Shown here in pieces: positions 11,041 to 22,267 of a stretch of 64,000 bases of DNA. Within the stretch, counting starts at the first letter, position 1. Every line of letters begins with the position of its first letter. The stretch lies in contig NC_039516.1 in the NCBI RefSeq assembly GCF_003672135.1, positions 11,329,838-11,393,837 on the forward strand, in the 5' to 3' direction. Below the pieces are notes generated by a model, which saw only the letters and a list, made by a program, of their open reading frames with translations, made no database searches and was not told where the DNA came from. The position numbers and the translations under genes were made by a program. The DNA comes from Ooceraea biroi. Its lineage: Eukaryota > Arthropoda > Insecta > Hymenoptera > Formicidae.

Positions 11041-13897
11041 ATTAATCTTGTTATTGATAACATCATTAATCGGCTTCGTACGCCGGCTGGAGAATTGATC
11101 ACATTCGATCGATTCTCATCACGCCTGGCTTTAGTAGATGAATGCGATCAGGACGTGACAGCTGCGATGACTTTCTTTCGGTTAACCACACCGGAAACTT
11201 CCGGAGGGGAAAAGCTCGAGCGGTGGTTATCATTCGCGAGGATTAAGCCGAAATATTCTCCCGCTCCCTCCCGCGGGATCGTCAGGGGTGGCTCGCCAGA
11301 AAGCGACCAAAATCCGCCAAGGGAAACAATGCCTAGGACAAACTTCCTGAGCGGTTTATTCTAAATCTTAAACAGCACAGGCCGAACGGAAGCGGTCGCG
11401 TCTTTGCGCGGCGAGAGCGTTAAGAACTTTATAAAAGTTGAAATTGAAATGGCGAGAATAAGAAGCACTCTCTCCCTCTGTCTCTCTTCCGCTTCCTCTC
11501 GCCATCTCTCGTTCTCGTGGCCTGGTAACACGAGAACACCACCGCATACGAGCCCTTCCGAGCTCGACCTTATCCCATTACGATTCTAGCTGCGGCAGAA
11601 TAAATTGGATATACCGACGAATGCGAAAGCGTCGCGGCGCTTGTTTCTCCGGGCACGCTTTCGTCGATGTATGCGGGCAATCTCACGAAACGCGCGTTTT
11701 AAGCACCGCGCGCCGGTTATTCCGTGATTTAATTAAAGCAAAATGTGCGCTCCATCGATACGCCACGACCACAAATTAAAGGCGGGATAAGCGTGCAAAA
11801 TGCTAAAACACGAAAAACTGAAACTTGATTTAATGAGCATGACCCGACAGCTTTCTTGCCGAGATATATGTATAACAATTTTCTATAAACATTATTTAAA
11901 CTCGATTTAATTACATTATCCATAATTCCTTGGTCCTCAGAGTATAATTAAATTTATAAAAATAAGAGAAAATTAGAATTCCTTACTCTCTTCATCACTC
12001 GATCGCTCCGCACGGAACGTGCAGTTCCAAAGACAAAACGAAGCAAAAAATTCCGACAATAAATAGCTGGAAGATAAAAAAGAAAAGGAATTTACATATT
12101 CCGCATGGATTGAAAAATCCGCTTGAATCGCGAGGGGCGAGCCAGGGGATTCGTATCAGGGGCACCGAGGCGAACACAGACGTTCCCACGGGGTACATCG
12201 CCGGGTTGGAGGGTTAACGAGTGCGCGACGTGACGACTAGAATAATAAGGGGGTGGTTAACGGAACGTGTGCACGGTCCGCGTTTATCTCCGGGATGCAG
12301 TGACGTTTCCATTCGCCCGGCCTGAGTTTTCGGAAACAGCTCACGAACGTCTGGTCCTCGTAGTGCGCGGACGGGTCTTTGCGGTGGCAGACTGTCCACG
12401 AACTAGTCCATGGGCTTTTGGGGGTGGACATGCGTGTGCACGTAAACTAATTCGGGCGCATCTCTCCCGTGTTCGTCTGGTGATACGCGATGACGATCCC
12501 AGCGCGCTTAATGCGCTTAGCAGATATCTCGTGAGACGATATCTCGTCTCGACGGCACCTCCGATTAACGCCAATCCCCATAATTATTCATCACCCTCCC
12601 ACACGAGAAACGGGTTCCGCGTAAAACTCGCGTTTCCGCACGAGAAACCGCGTCGCGGAAACCAACTCGTCTCGCACGCGTGCACTAGCTGGAGCCGGAG
12701 CTGATTAACAAACCCTTCGCCCTTCATTTTTGAGAGATCTCGTGAGTTCGGGTAAATGAACGTCTCTGTCCTTTTTTCCTGCGGGGATTCGTATCACGGA
12801 GAAATTCCGCTTCGCGTCATGCTCCGATGTCCGGTGAATTCCGCTCGATTGCGGAATGATATCGATTGTTCGAGTCTCGCGTTACTAATACGATGATGGG
12901 AGACGGATATACCATATCGATACATTCCGGCATATGTAAACGCGATCGTATTGCGGATTCCGTGCATTGATTAGCGTAATACGCTACGTCGTCCGCAAGC
13001 CGCAAACGCAAACGCCGCTGAATAACTCCCGAACTCCCGTTCTGTGTTTATACCGCGCTCTGATGATTAATTCATGCGCGTGTACCGCCAACGATGTGAA
13101 ACGAAACGAACGACTTCGCCGAGTTCATCGAGCATGCATCGCGGAAACCGGGAGCGAAACGCAGCTCTCTTAACGTTACGTCGAGACTGCTCGCTTAATG
13201 CGGGATATCAGCAGAATATTGGAGTTTCTGGTTACCCGCTCGTTCCTCCGTGATTGTTCTTTCTCATATAAATTTCGGCGTCTTCTATGTAAATTTTTTA
13301 ATATACAAAATATTCTCACAATCATTTTCTACAACTTGTCCTTTTATACATATTGTGATTATTCAATTCTGTAATTATTATTTAAATAAAAGGATTAGTT
13401 AAATTCAGATTGATTTGCAAATAACAAATCACCGAATTTTCGCCTCGCAGTGGCACGACTGGAGCTTATTGTGGATACTCTGTTTTGTTTCTCAATGGTA
13501 GATTACTTTAAATTTCGACGTTCTGCAACGAAACTTTAGGTAACATCATTAACGCCCGATGGAAGCAATTTTTTCGCTAAAAGAGCGGATCTTCCGATAA
13601 GTCTTTCTCGTCGTTCCGAGGAAGCGCGCGGCAGGAAATCGTCGTTGTCGTCGTCGTCGTCGTCGACAACGACGTCCTAACTTCTGATCGCGTGATCCGC
13701 CAGTAATTCGATTCCCGTCGACCACTTCCATCGAGCGTTAATCGACCGACGCGGATTTCGAGACGCGGAAAAAGCGAACTCGCGCGATGAACGATCGTCG
13801 CTCGTCCCGCTCCCTCGACGGGGCTCTCGTTTAATTTATGAGCGTGCAATTAAGTCAGCCGCTTCTTGCGAGGCACGGTCAACCCACCGAAAGAGAA

Positions 13898-13933
<36 letters not shown>

Positions 13934-15103
13934 GGTGGATGAACCCTTTATTCACCTTCTCTCTCCCTCTCTCTTCTTCTCTCTTTCGCTGTGAAGCCGC
14001 GATGACATCACGCAACTTTCCAGCTTCGCCGCCGCCGCCACCGCCGTCGTCGCAGAGTTCTGCTTTCACTTCACAAATTACTTCCGAGCCATTTCGCATG
14101 GCCGCTATCTTTCCGAACTGCGAGAGCCGGGATGAGCGCCCGGCAAGAGAACGAATATCTCGTACTCGAAGATTCGTGGTATCGAGCATGGATACAATGA
14201 ATACCGCGCGCATACACAATAGTTCCCCGTCCGATGGAAGCGGATACATGTAAAACCAAAGACTTATTTTTTTTAATGCAAAAGTCTGGAAACATGAACG
14301 AATTCAATAACTATCGATAAATTCGATCACAGAGAATATCAAGTGCATCACCGTTTATATTGTGTTTTAAATATTTTTATCCATTTTTGCTTATTTAAGT
14401 TAATGAGTTTTTTCTTCACTGCAGACATGTTCTCATTGTTGTCTGATAAAATTCTTGAAGAATGAATAAGTTATTCGTTGATATAACTGACTATAACTGA
14501 TATAACTAACTAATGGTTACCGAATTAATTATCTCTGTTCCATTAAATTATACATCGGCGGCGAGTCGATCAAGTTCCGGCGGCGGTTCCGATTCTCAGA
14601 AAAGAAGCTGAGATTGCCGGAAAGTTTTCGGCAAAGCGAAAACGTAATCTATTGGATTCGATCGCTAATAGAGAGGCCGAGTAGATTATCGATGTAGAAG
14701 TTTTAAGTGATTGAGCTGATTTGGCCTCCTTGGAAGAACTTTCCCGTCGAAAAGCCTCGAGTGATTACACGCCGCTTACACAGATTTCCATTCCATTTAC
14801 GATCCGCGCCAACACTTCCTGATCCAAATATCGCTTCCTGCATTTTCCTCGTGCCAACAATAACGCAATTCTCTTTATTAATTAACAAAAAATTCCATTT
14901 CTCTCTATACACGATTATTTATTTCACGACATTCTCAGTGTCAGAAGGATAGATAGATGGTATCTTACCAACGAATCAGAAGTGACCAGAGTACGAAAGA
15001 TAACGCGAAATGATCTCGGAGAAGAAATCTCAGAAAGAAATGGAAAGTGGGAGGCCGATTTAATTGGTGGCACGATTTGCGAGATAACTTGTCGTCTACT
15101 TAC
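11041..15103. other. Intronic stretch left of exon e, no gene recognised
   Basis: About 4 kb of intron, CpG-rich in 11.2-13.2 kb and 13.5-14.2 kb, otherwise AT-rich. It contains (TCG)n at about 13640-13666, a GA/CT inverted pair at 13890-13987 and a (GCC)n-like run near 14028-14050. Open frames here are Arg/Ser-rich without motifs. Confidence 0.5.
13890..13987. repeat. (GA)n and (CT)n pair able to form a hairpin
   Basis: GA-rich 13890-13932 and CT-rich about 13956-13987 are separated by about 25 bp and are mutually complementary in large part. A (TCG)n triplet run lies 230 bp to the left. Confidence 0.7.
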
Positions 15104-15339
15104 AGATACGAGTCCTCCTGGTCCCACGAGACTATTTCCGTCACGACGAAGTAGCCGGATGTGATGGCGGTGGTGGTCGGGCTGCCGCTGGTTGCATTCG
15201 TAACTAGTACAACGTGCCGCCAATTGCTGCCGTCCTTCTGTCTCTGTGGTAATATCAGCAGGAACGACGTGCCGTCCTCACTGAACTTAGGTGCCTCGAA
15301 CTGCTCGACCCAGCCATTTTTCTCGCTATATGAGAGCGC
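15104..15339 (-). CDS. DPP4/10-like gene, propeller exon e (GWVEQF to VSWDQED)
   Basis: This 236-bp exon follows acceptor TTCGCTAG in phase 0 and ends ...TCGTATCT before donor GTAAGT in phase 2. It encodes ALSYSEKNGWVEQFEAPKF, then SEDGTSFLLILP, a DGSNWRHVVLV strand, a NAT sequon and the GYFVVTEIVSWDQEDSYL strand. This corresponds to the family sequence TTGWVGRF...F..DG.SF and W/FEVxxIxxxD, the blade before the hydrolase domain. The next exon should begin by completing a CTN leucine codon, probably followed by Tyr. I did not recognise it in the 15.1 kb to the left. Confidence 0.92.
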
Positions 15340-16150
15340 CTAGCGAAATCACAAACGTACTTCAGTAAATTACGTTCTGCCGACTTAATTAGACCGTAGG
15401 TTCGCTTCGCGAAAAAGGTCGCCCATGAAACCTTCCTTTCTGCCGCTGTTCGAGCGCGCGCATTTTACATCTGCGTTCCCGCGTATGCACTCTCGAAAAA
15501 TTCAATCGAGTTTCTTACTTCCCGCGAGAGTCAATAAGCCGACGCGAAGTTGATAAGGCTCTCAGAAGATCCGCGGAGATCCGAAATAAAAAGAAATGGA
15601 AAGAGCGACTCCCGTTTGCCCTTTCTCCTTTAACTTCGACATAAAAGGTGCAGGAAAAGTCAAGGATTGTAATTACGGGCATTATTAGGGACGCCCTTAC
15701 GAGCGCGCGTGCATTTTCTCTCCCGATAAGCCCTTCGGCACGTGCAACGAAAAGATACTTGGCAAGGAATCGTCTCCGTCGTAACGCGTAATCGCTTTCA
15801 CACTACGAAATTAATTTTATCATCGGAATTCGCGTTGGATCCTCATCGCTATCGCTGGGACCCTTCAATGGCTCCCTGAAATCCGAATTTCTGTAAGAAA
15901 CAGAACTGGGAATCTGCCGGACCGCCAGGAACGGGCGGAACGCGCGCGAGCGCTAATTAAAATACTATTATCCGACTGAAGGAAGAACGCTCGGCTAAAT
16001 TAAGATCCGCGAGAGGAGGACAGAAGCAGCGAGCAAGGGAGAGCGAACCGGAAGCCTCCGGTGAAGCAGACTTTGTCGAACGAGCTCCCGGGCTCCGCCG
16101 GAAAACCGGGTGATTGCGCCACGCGATTGCGAGCACGGGGAAGTACCTAC
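15340..16150 (-). other. 811-bp intron between DPP exons d and e
   Basis: Bounded by donor GTAGGT (exon d, minus strand) and acceptor TTCGCTAG (exon e). It is the only short intron visible in this gene. No other feature seen. Confidence 0.85.
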
Positions 16151-16390
16151 TGTCGTGCAATTCGGCAGCAGGTTGTCGACGTCGCACAGCTGGAAGTACG
16201 CCCTGTTCTGCACCCGGTTCATCCAAGTCGCGTACACGAGCTCGTCCGTGGGGAAGTTCACCGCCGACAGGATCCTCTCGCTGGCGGACAGCTCCGGCGG
16301 ATGTTCGATCTCCACCAAAGTCACGTTACCCTGCACCACCATATCGAGATCGACGCAAAACAGCTTGACCGTCGGGTTCGTCGTACCGCT
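16151..16390 (-). CDS. DPP4/10-like gene, propeller exon d (NPTVK to two-Cys loop)
   Basis: This 240-bp, 80-codon, phase 0-0 exon lies between acceptor GCATTCCAG and donor GTAGGT. It encodes SGTTNPTVKLFCVDLD, a NVT sequon, an acidic ERILSAVNFPTDELVYATW strand, WMNRVQNRAYF and a C-D-V-D-(5)-C loop ending PNCTT. NPTVK directly after YPK, and a W(M/L)NR(V/I)QN strand followed by two close cysteines, are conserved in DPP4-family propellers; the two cysteines form a disulfide in DPP4. An alternative donor four bases downstream (GTACTT) is possible, but its phase does not fit the next exon. Confidence 0.92.
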
Positions 16391-19155
16391 CTGGAATGCG
16401 AGGAAGACGTTAGTGTATCTGTTTTATTTTTAGAGATGCGTATCTCGATGAGAATCGTAACAATGACTGATGGAACAATGATGGACAGAGACGTGTGTCT
16501 GTTAGTAAAAATCAAAATTTTTCGGTATATGTAGAATAACATTCCAGTCAGTGTTACATCAGTCAGTTGATCTAGTCAATAAAATAAATAGGATAAATAA
16601 ATAAATTAAATAGAATAAATGCGTATAAATTTTTGCAACGTAAGAATATTTCATGAAGTATATACATATAGTCAAACATTCTAAACGTAACCGACGTGAT
16701 TCGAGCTAGAGGTAAATTTGGAAAAACGAGTCTATGGTGGTGTTATGATAAACCGTGGCTATCATTGCCTGTACAGCCTGATAATATTTTCGGAAGAAGC
16801 TCGGCGAGACAGTCGGTCGTTGAGACTCGGTCGGGAGTTCGATGCGCTCTCTTATAAATTAACAATCTTGTATATGAGTGTATTTAAAGAATACACTCCA
16901 ATTATTGACTCGATGTCTTGAGCCTTCGCCTGAAGTACTTGTTAGCATCAATGTCTTTAATTATATTAACGGGTTCTCCGATTATAATTTCCAGGCGAGC
17001 AAGTGGAATTTGAAATTTCGCGGAGTTTCGCAATTAGCTTTTACAACATCTTGGCTTCGGACACGAAATACCCGACATGAAGTACCGTCTCGCCGCGAGT
17101 AAAGCCACCCTCCGCCCGCGCGCATTTACGGTACAAGAAATGCAATTTTCCTGCGCGGTGCGTGAGGTTGTGTCGTTGTTCGCGGGGCTGTTTTGCGCGC
17201 GAAGATGCTTTAATGAAATTAGAAACATAAATCTTCGATTCCATGCCGAGACGTACGCCGTACTGATTACATTAAGTGCATTCGGAAATCCTGTCGCCTT
17301 AATGCCGAAAGTTCTAATGACAACCGTGTTTAATTCCGAGACACGCTGCAATTGCCTGCTCGCAGCGTTTATTTGTTTGTTCGACCTCGCGACATTCCAC
17401 CAATATTAATTCGCCGACGCGAACCGGTTCTACCTTCATTAAAAAGTAACAGCGGTGCCGGTCGCGCGAGCCATAGTTTGTCCGCAACTTGAGGATGACT
17501 CTTGATTACATTGTAGCGAATTACAAGTTCGAAGTTGCCTCGCTTTTAGCCGACTTTTCCATGCAAAGCAGCAGCAGTAACGGTCGCTGATGATGACCGG
17601 AACACGCAAAAACTCTATTACTTGATAAGCATTATTTAGTAACGAGACGAGTTTCTCTCTGCATTGTGACGAAATCTGCGAAACGGAGTTTCGTAAAAAT
17701 CTTATTACTCGCTGCGATTTAGCTCACATTCCGTTTCACGCGTGTTATCGCGAAACAATGCATACGATTTCTCTCTCTCTCTCTTTCTCTCGCGCTTGGA
17801 TATGTTGCCGGTTAGTTGCACGCGCGAGATAATTGGTTTATTCCAATTACTAAATTGAATTTAATTCACTTTGCGCCGTTTGCTATATGTCAATTAAAAA
17901 GTGATTAATAACGTCATTGTGAAAAATACAAGAATTTTTTTATTAAATCGTTGCAAATTTCGCGCATTTGTGTTTAGCAGCTTTGTCGTTGATGCGGCAT
18001 TCCGCGAGCTGTAAATTTCGAGCAACAATTACAAGCCAGAACATAGTAATAACCCGTTATCACGAAATGCAATCACTGAAATCACCCTCTTTCTCTCTCT
18101 TTGTTTTGGCAGCTTGCATTTTATCATAATTCCAGAGCTATGAAATTTTACGAGAGCTGCAAATATTTTTTGAACGAATCCGTCCGGGGTTTTGCCAATA
18201 TTTGCGCTTTTGGCGGAAACGAATATTTATGCAATCCCATTTATTACGGCCGTGACGAACAGAATAAATCCAATGAAAACTCTGCGTCACCGTCCCATTG
18301 AGATCCCTCGCAAAGTACAAGCTTTCAGATATAATGAAGTCTCAAACGGGAGTAATCCAGATAAATGTACATTAGCGCATACCTCGCTTTACGCTTTCTT
18401 TGAAAAACGAGAGACTGCGACGGTGAGCGAAATGAATCATTCGCCTGACGCGGACGTGACTTCAACCCGTCCAACTCGGGAAAGTTTACGTACTTATAGA
18501 ATCACTTCTACGTGCGTGAATGATGGCGGTGGCACCCGGAATAAAACCGTACGTCAAACTCTGGATTCTATTGCGCGCTTCGGGCGGGAAATCATTTCTC
18601 CATGAACTTCACGTCGAGCATACGACAGAACATGTATGTCGCGAGCGTATTCGTCATAATCATAATCATACGGTTCCGATTTCGATCGATTGCGCGTAGC
18701 GTCGTAAGCCATACAGAAAATCCAGTTCGATTCCCCTCAATAATCTAGTGGATAATCTCGATAAACCGATTCTGATAATCGGTTTATTAAGTCGAAGCTT
18801 TGATCAGAGCAAATCTGACGTTACGAGAATATAATTTCGAATTGTTGCGCTGTAAGAAGCTTTCCTTTCCGAACAATTTGTATGTTTCTTGTCGTCACAA
18901 GCCAGATTTATTCTTTAAACGAGCTCAGATATTTCGTTTAAGATTGCACAAGATTGGTACAATCACGTGCGCTCCGATTTATCGAGATTGTTTTCTGACT
19001 TTGATTACCGTGACGAGATTAACTTATTTACTTACTTGTTATTTCTTTCTTACCGGAAAGTCGAAAGCGACAAATGATCTCGAACGCCCACATAATCTTG
19101 CTCAGATAAAAATCGCGCACTGCTCATGCGTCGACATGATTCCCGAGTGATTTTT
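16391..19155. other. Start of the 14.6-kb DPP intron, no gene recognised
   Basis: Mixed AT-rich and CpG-rich DNA. It contains a (CT)n run at about 17769-17792 and perfect-stem hairpins at 16876-16898 (9-bp stem) and 18761-18787 (11-bp stem, ATAAACCGATT). No family-like open frame. Confidence 0.5.
18761..18787. repeat. Short perfect hairpin
   Basis: Arms ATAAACCGATT and AATCGGTTTAT with a 5-nt loop. It could be chance. Confidence 0.5.
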
Positions 19156-19981
19156 TATTTTACGAAATATTCTATAGAAACGTTGAGGAAAACGAGAAGG
19201 AAGCAACTTCAAGCGCCTACGTAACCTCGCGCGAGAGGCAAGTGCGCACCGCGCATGCGTCGCTGGATTCCCGAAGGTAGTACCTGCCGGCTCGCGCGAT
19301 ACGTTTTGCACAGGTAACAATTAATTATTAGAATATTTTACGCGCGGTGAGTATCCTTAGGCGCTTATTGTACGTGCATGAACCCGAAGCGATAATTAGA
19401 ACAGAGATTTATTCGGAAATATTACGGAAATTTCGAAACAAATGCGCGGCTCACTCAACCTAACCTCGTTCGCGCGCAGCGCGCAGCGCGCGCGGCGCGG
19501 ATACCGAATTTATAAAATGCAAGTTTCATGTCAGAGGAGGCTCCGTTATATGCTACGTTGCGTTAAGTCGTCTATTAAATTTCATTCTAAATCAAATACA
19601 TTACGCGGAAGAATTGCGTTGTTGTTGCATTAGACTTAGTCGGAACATTTCTTTTCCCAGATCAATCAGAGCGTGCTGTATTCGTGGCATCGAGAGTTTT
19701 GATTCAGATGACGATCACGATCGACTCGAAAGTAAGTTCGCAAATTTATTAGATCTCTATCGATCTCTCTACAAGAAAAAGTCTCGCTATTCCTCAAATT
19801 AACTTAGAGTTTGGACATTACGGATTCGGATCGCAGAGGATCGACATAATCACATATACGCGCCAATTGCTTGAAGTTGGCTTCTAAATTTAATCAACCT
19901 GACGCAATCGGTCCGTTATTATTTACAAGACAAATATTCACTGCGTAACAGCAATCGCGAATTGTCGTAATAAGTGTTTTC
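19156..19981 (+). repeat. Tandem duplication, unit 1 (promoter-like block plus exon-like segments)
   Basis: The unit starts TATTTTACGAAATATTC and recurs from 19982. The block 19179-19300 is about 90% identical by eye to 20706-20830 and is dense in CpG. It includes GCGCATGCG at 19251-19259, which resembles an NRF-1 site. A conserved donor GTGAGT follows at 19347. Another conserved block is 19651-19760: acceptor TTTTCCCAG, a 71-bp segment (19661-19731) and donor GTAAGT. Sequence between these blocks is much less similar, the pattern expected when promoter and exon edges are kept and introns drift. Confidence 0.75.
19179..19731 (+). ncRNA. Candidate spliced non-coding transcript, copy 1
   Basis: Proposed first exon ends at 19346 (donor GTGAGT) and the second is 19661-19731 (CCCAG...GTAAGT). 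Both splice positions are conserved in copy 2. No long open frame crosses the segments. The transcription start is unknown and a promoter in the CpG block is inferred. It might instead be untranslated first exons of an unseen gene, or a decayed copy. Confidence 0.3.
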
Positions 19982-19995
19982 TATTTTACGAAATA

Positions 19996-20686
19996 TCCCA
20001 GCAAACACAAAATATATCTATTATATAACACAGAAGTAACACGTAATATAACAACTGTTATATGTTATTAATGTTGAGGTTGCATAATTTACTTTGTAAC
20101 TGCAATATAACTGCGTTATAAAACTGTTATATTGCTCTGTTATACATTGGTTATAATAATATAACAGGAATATAACTGAAATATGCGATATTATATAACT
20201 GTAATATTTGCATATTATGTCTATGTTATATATCATTCTTAACATTCAGATGTCGAGTTGTCCGGTAGATGGCTTCGTTTCTCGCATGCAAAATATGATA
20301 CAAAATATATATAGGAACGGTGATCACGGCAGGGCACAACTTGTATCGTAAGTCCATTTCTACGATGAAGTGGTACATTTTTGAACGAATAATAAATAAA
20401 AGGAAAGTACGAACGTGTACATAACGTTTAGGAAAATAAATTAAACATACACCTGTAGTTGTAGAGACTAGAGAGAGGAAGAAAGAATAAATAATATATA
20501 TTCCATTTATATAACATTTAAATAACATTTTAGTAACACGTTATATTATTGTTATATTACTGCAATTTCGTTTGAGTGGGAAATTACAACTAACATATAC
20601 GTTACATGTAACGAACATGTTATATTGCGTGTTACATTCTGTTATATTATGGCAATATCATTGTTATATGACTGTGTTTGCTGGGA
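19996..20686. mobile_element. MITE with 14-bp TCCCAGCAAACACA inverted ends
   Basis: Perfect ends TCCCAGCAAACACA and TGTGTTTGCTGGGA bound about 690 bp with no transposase. Both halves are packed with TGTTATAT/ATATAACA words in both orientations, typical of sub-terminal repeats. The empty site survives in unit 1 (ACGAAATATTCT at about 19163). Comparison shows either a 2-bp AT duplication around CCCAG...CTGGG or an exact A|T insertion without duplication around TCCCAG...CTGGGA. The family is not assigned. Confidence 0.85.
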
Positions 20687-20705
20687 TTCTTCTATTGAAA
20701 TTCGA

Positions 20706-21624
20706 AACGTTGAGAAAAACGAGAAAGAAGCAACTTCAAGCGTCTACGTAACCTCGCGCGGGAGGCAAGTGCGCACGGCGCATACGTCGCTGGATTCCCG
20801 AACGCGTAGTACGTGCCGGCTCGCGCGATACATTTCGTACATTTAACAATAAATTATTGAAGCGTTTTATGTGCGGTGAGTACCGTTAGAAGCAACGTTA
20901 TACGCGTATGAAGCCGGCGCGGTATTAGCCGCGCCGGTTTAATTGAAGAATTTCAGAAATTGAGTACATAAACGCGTTGCTCGATTATTTTAACCCATTT
21001 CATACGCGCGGACGACCGCGCGCGGTGTGCAGTTAACCTGTAATCGAATTTATAAGAGTAAGTTCCATTTAGCGATCACATCGACGTATTATTACTTTAC
21101 TTTTGTTGCTTACTGAATATTGAATAGAGATAGAATGAGGCTCGCGTCGATACGATCGCCGAAATGGAACGTAATCAAATTTTACTCCGGAAAAAGCTCC
21201 ATATTGTATTATGCTGAATCTTATGTTAATTAAATTTTATCATAAATTCCTTTCACCGAAGTGGCAGAAAGTACTGCGTCGCTAACTTGCGTCAGAATCT
21301 AATCAATTATTTCTTTTTTCTCCAGATCGAGCAGTGTCTGCGTGCATCTGATGTCGAGAGATGATTTCTGGTTCGGGCCAAGCTGATCGGATCGGCTCGA
21401 AGGTAGGTTCGCAGATTCATTAGATTTCCTATATTTTTTTGTATGGATTTTCAATAACTAACAAATTAGCTAAGAGATCATATAGATTAAACTCGCAATA
21501 GATTGAAATCGCAAATTAATGTTACTATGTATGTATTCTCATTTATTTATTCTTCAAATTTATCTGATTTTTGTTTTAGAAGTAAGTAGCAGAGTGCGGC
21601 TGAAGCTGAATTACGGCTTCTTTG
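20706..21624 (+). ncRNA. Candidate spliced non-coding transcript, copy 2
   Basis: Proposed segments end at 20875 (donor GTGAGT), span 21326-21402 (CTCCAG...GTAGGT) and span 21580-21624 (TTTTAG...GTGAGT). The middle segment has stops in all three frames, so it is unlikely to be coding. A gypsy element inserted 125 bp after the last donor would lie in the next intron or truncate the transcript. Direction is opposite to the host DPP gene. Confidence 0.3.
20914..20937. repeat. GC-rich perfect hairpin
   Basis: Nine-base arms CCGGCGCGG and CCGCGCCGG with loop TATTAG, 38 bp after the conserved donor of unit 2. Not present in unit 1. Confidence 0.7.
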
Positions 21625-21748
21625 GTGAGTGATAAAAAAGTATTTAAGGTGGTGGATATTTTTTCGTAATCAGTGCGGTTTACTTTGGTTTGTAATAGAT
21701 GCTTTTCTATGTACATTTGCATGCAAATTAATGATTGAAAATTGGTAT

Positions 21749-22001
21749 TGTAAGCAGTTATGTTCGTTAGAATTTTAAGAAACGTTTTGATTGTATACGT
21801 GCGGATGTGTTTTCGTTTTCGGCGAAGCGCAAAGGAGCGACTTCGCGAGATGCTTTTGTTTTCGGCGGCGTAGCGGCCCACTCGAGCCAGCACAGGAACA
21901 CGGCAGTCTCTTCGCAGCCTTGTGACGAGTCACGTCGCAATAAAGCATATATATATTCATAACCTGAGTATTTTCGATTATTACCCACTGCCATCTTCAC
22001 A
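21749..22001 (+). repeat. 5' LTR of the gypsy element
   Basis: Begins TGTAAGCAGTTATG and ends ATCTTCACA. It contains AATAAA near 21940, a polyadenylation signal as expected. The following GTTTCAGAAGTGGGATC should hold the primer-binding site; the tRNA is not assigned. Confidence 0.95.
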
Positions 22002-22011
22002 GTTTCAGAAG

Positions 22012-22106
22012 TGGGATCGAGGATCGGTGTTCGGGATCGAGGATCAGTGTTCGGAATAGAGGATCGGTGTTCAGGATCGAGATTCGATACGTGGATCGAG
22101 ATTCGA
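22012..22106 (+). repeat. Short tandem repeats in the retrotransposon leader
   Basis: Roughly four diverged copies of a 20-24 bp unit based on GGATCGAGGATCGGTGTTC lie between the LTR and gag. They might be part of the leader or packaging region. Their role is unknown. Confidence 0.75.
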
Positions 22107-22267
22107 ATACGGAATTCGCAAGTTGAGATCGTGATAACGGCGATCGATTGTGGAGAGATTTTGAGCGGACAATCGCAAGATTTCGGTGTGACGAACATGG
22201 TGTCGAGACGCGATACATTGTTGTGACCGAAGTATTCTGATTAGCCTACGTTTACTATCAGAACGCG

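Larger units (their letters stand above)
19982..21624 (+). repeat. Tandem duplication, unit 2 (interrupted by a MITE)
   Basis: Second copy of the 19156 unit, starting TATTTTACGAAATAT and continuing after the inserted MITE. The CpG block is at 20706-20830 with donor GTGAGT at 20876. The exon-like segment is 21326-21402 with acceptor TTTTTTCTCCAG and donor GTAGGT. A further segment, 21580-21624, follows acceptor TTTTTGTTTTAG and ends at donor GTGAGT; no counterpart was seen in unit 1. A GC-rich hairpin (CCGGCGCGG-6-CCGCGCCGG, 20914-20937) lies just after the first donor. Apart from the MITE, the period is about 830-840 bp. Confidence 0.7.

Noticed and set aside
12267..12704. 145-codon plus-strand open frame
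   Set aside because: No recognisable domain; CpG-rich region with competing frames opposite.
13890..13987. GA/CT inverted pair as a functional hairpin gene
   Set aside because: Low-complexity microsatellites; pairing is expected from composition and no precursor-like structure is present.
16061..16534. 157-codon plus-strand open frame
   Set aside because: Antisense of DPP exon d with no motifs of its own.
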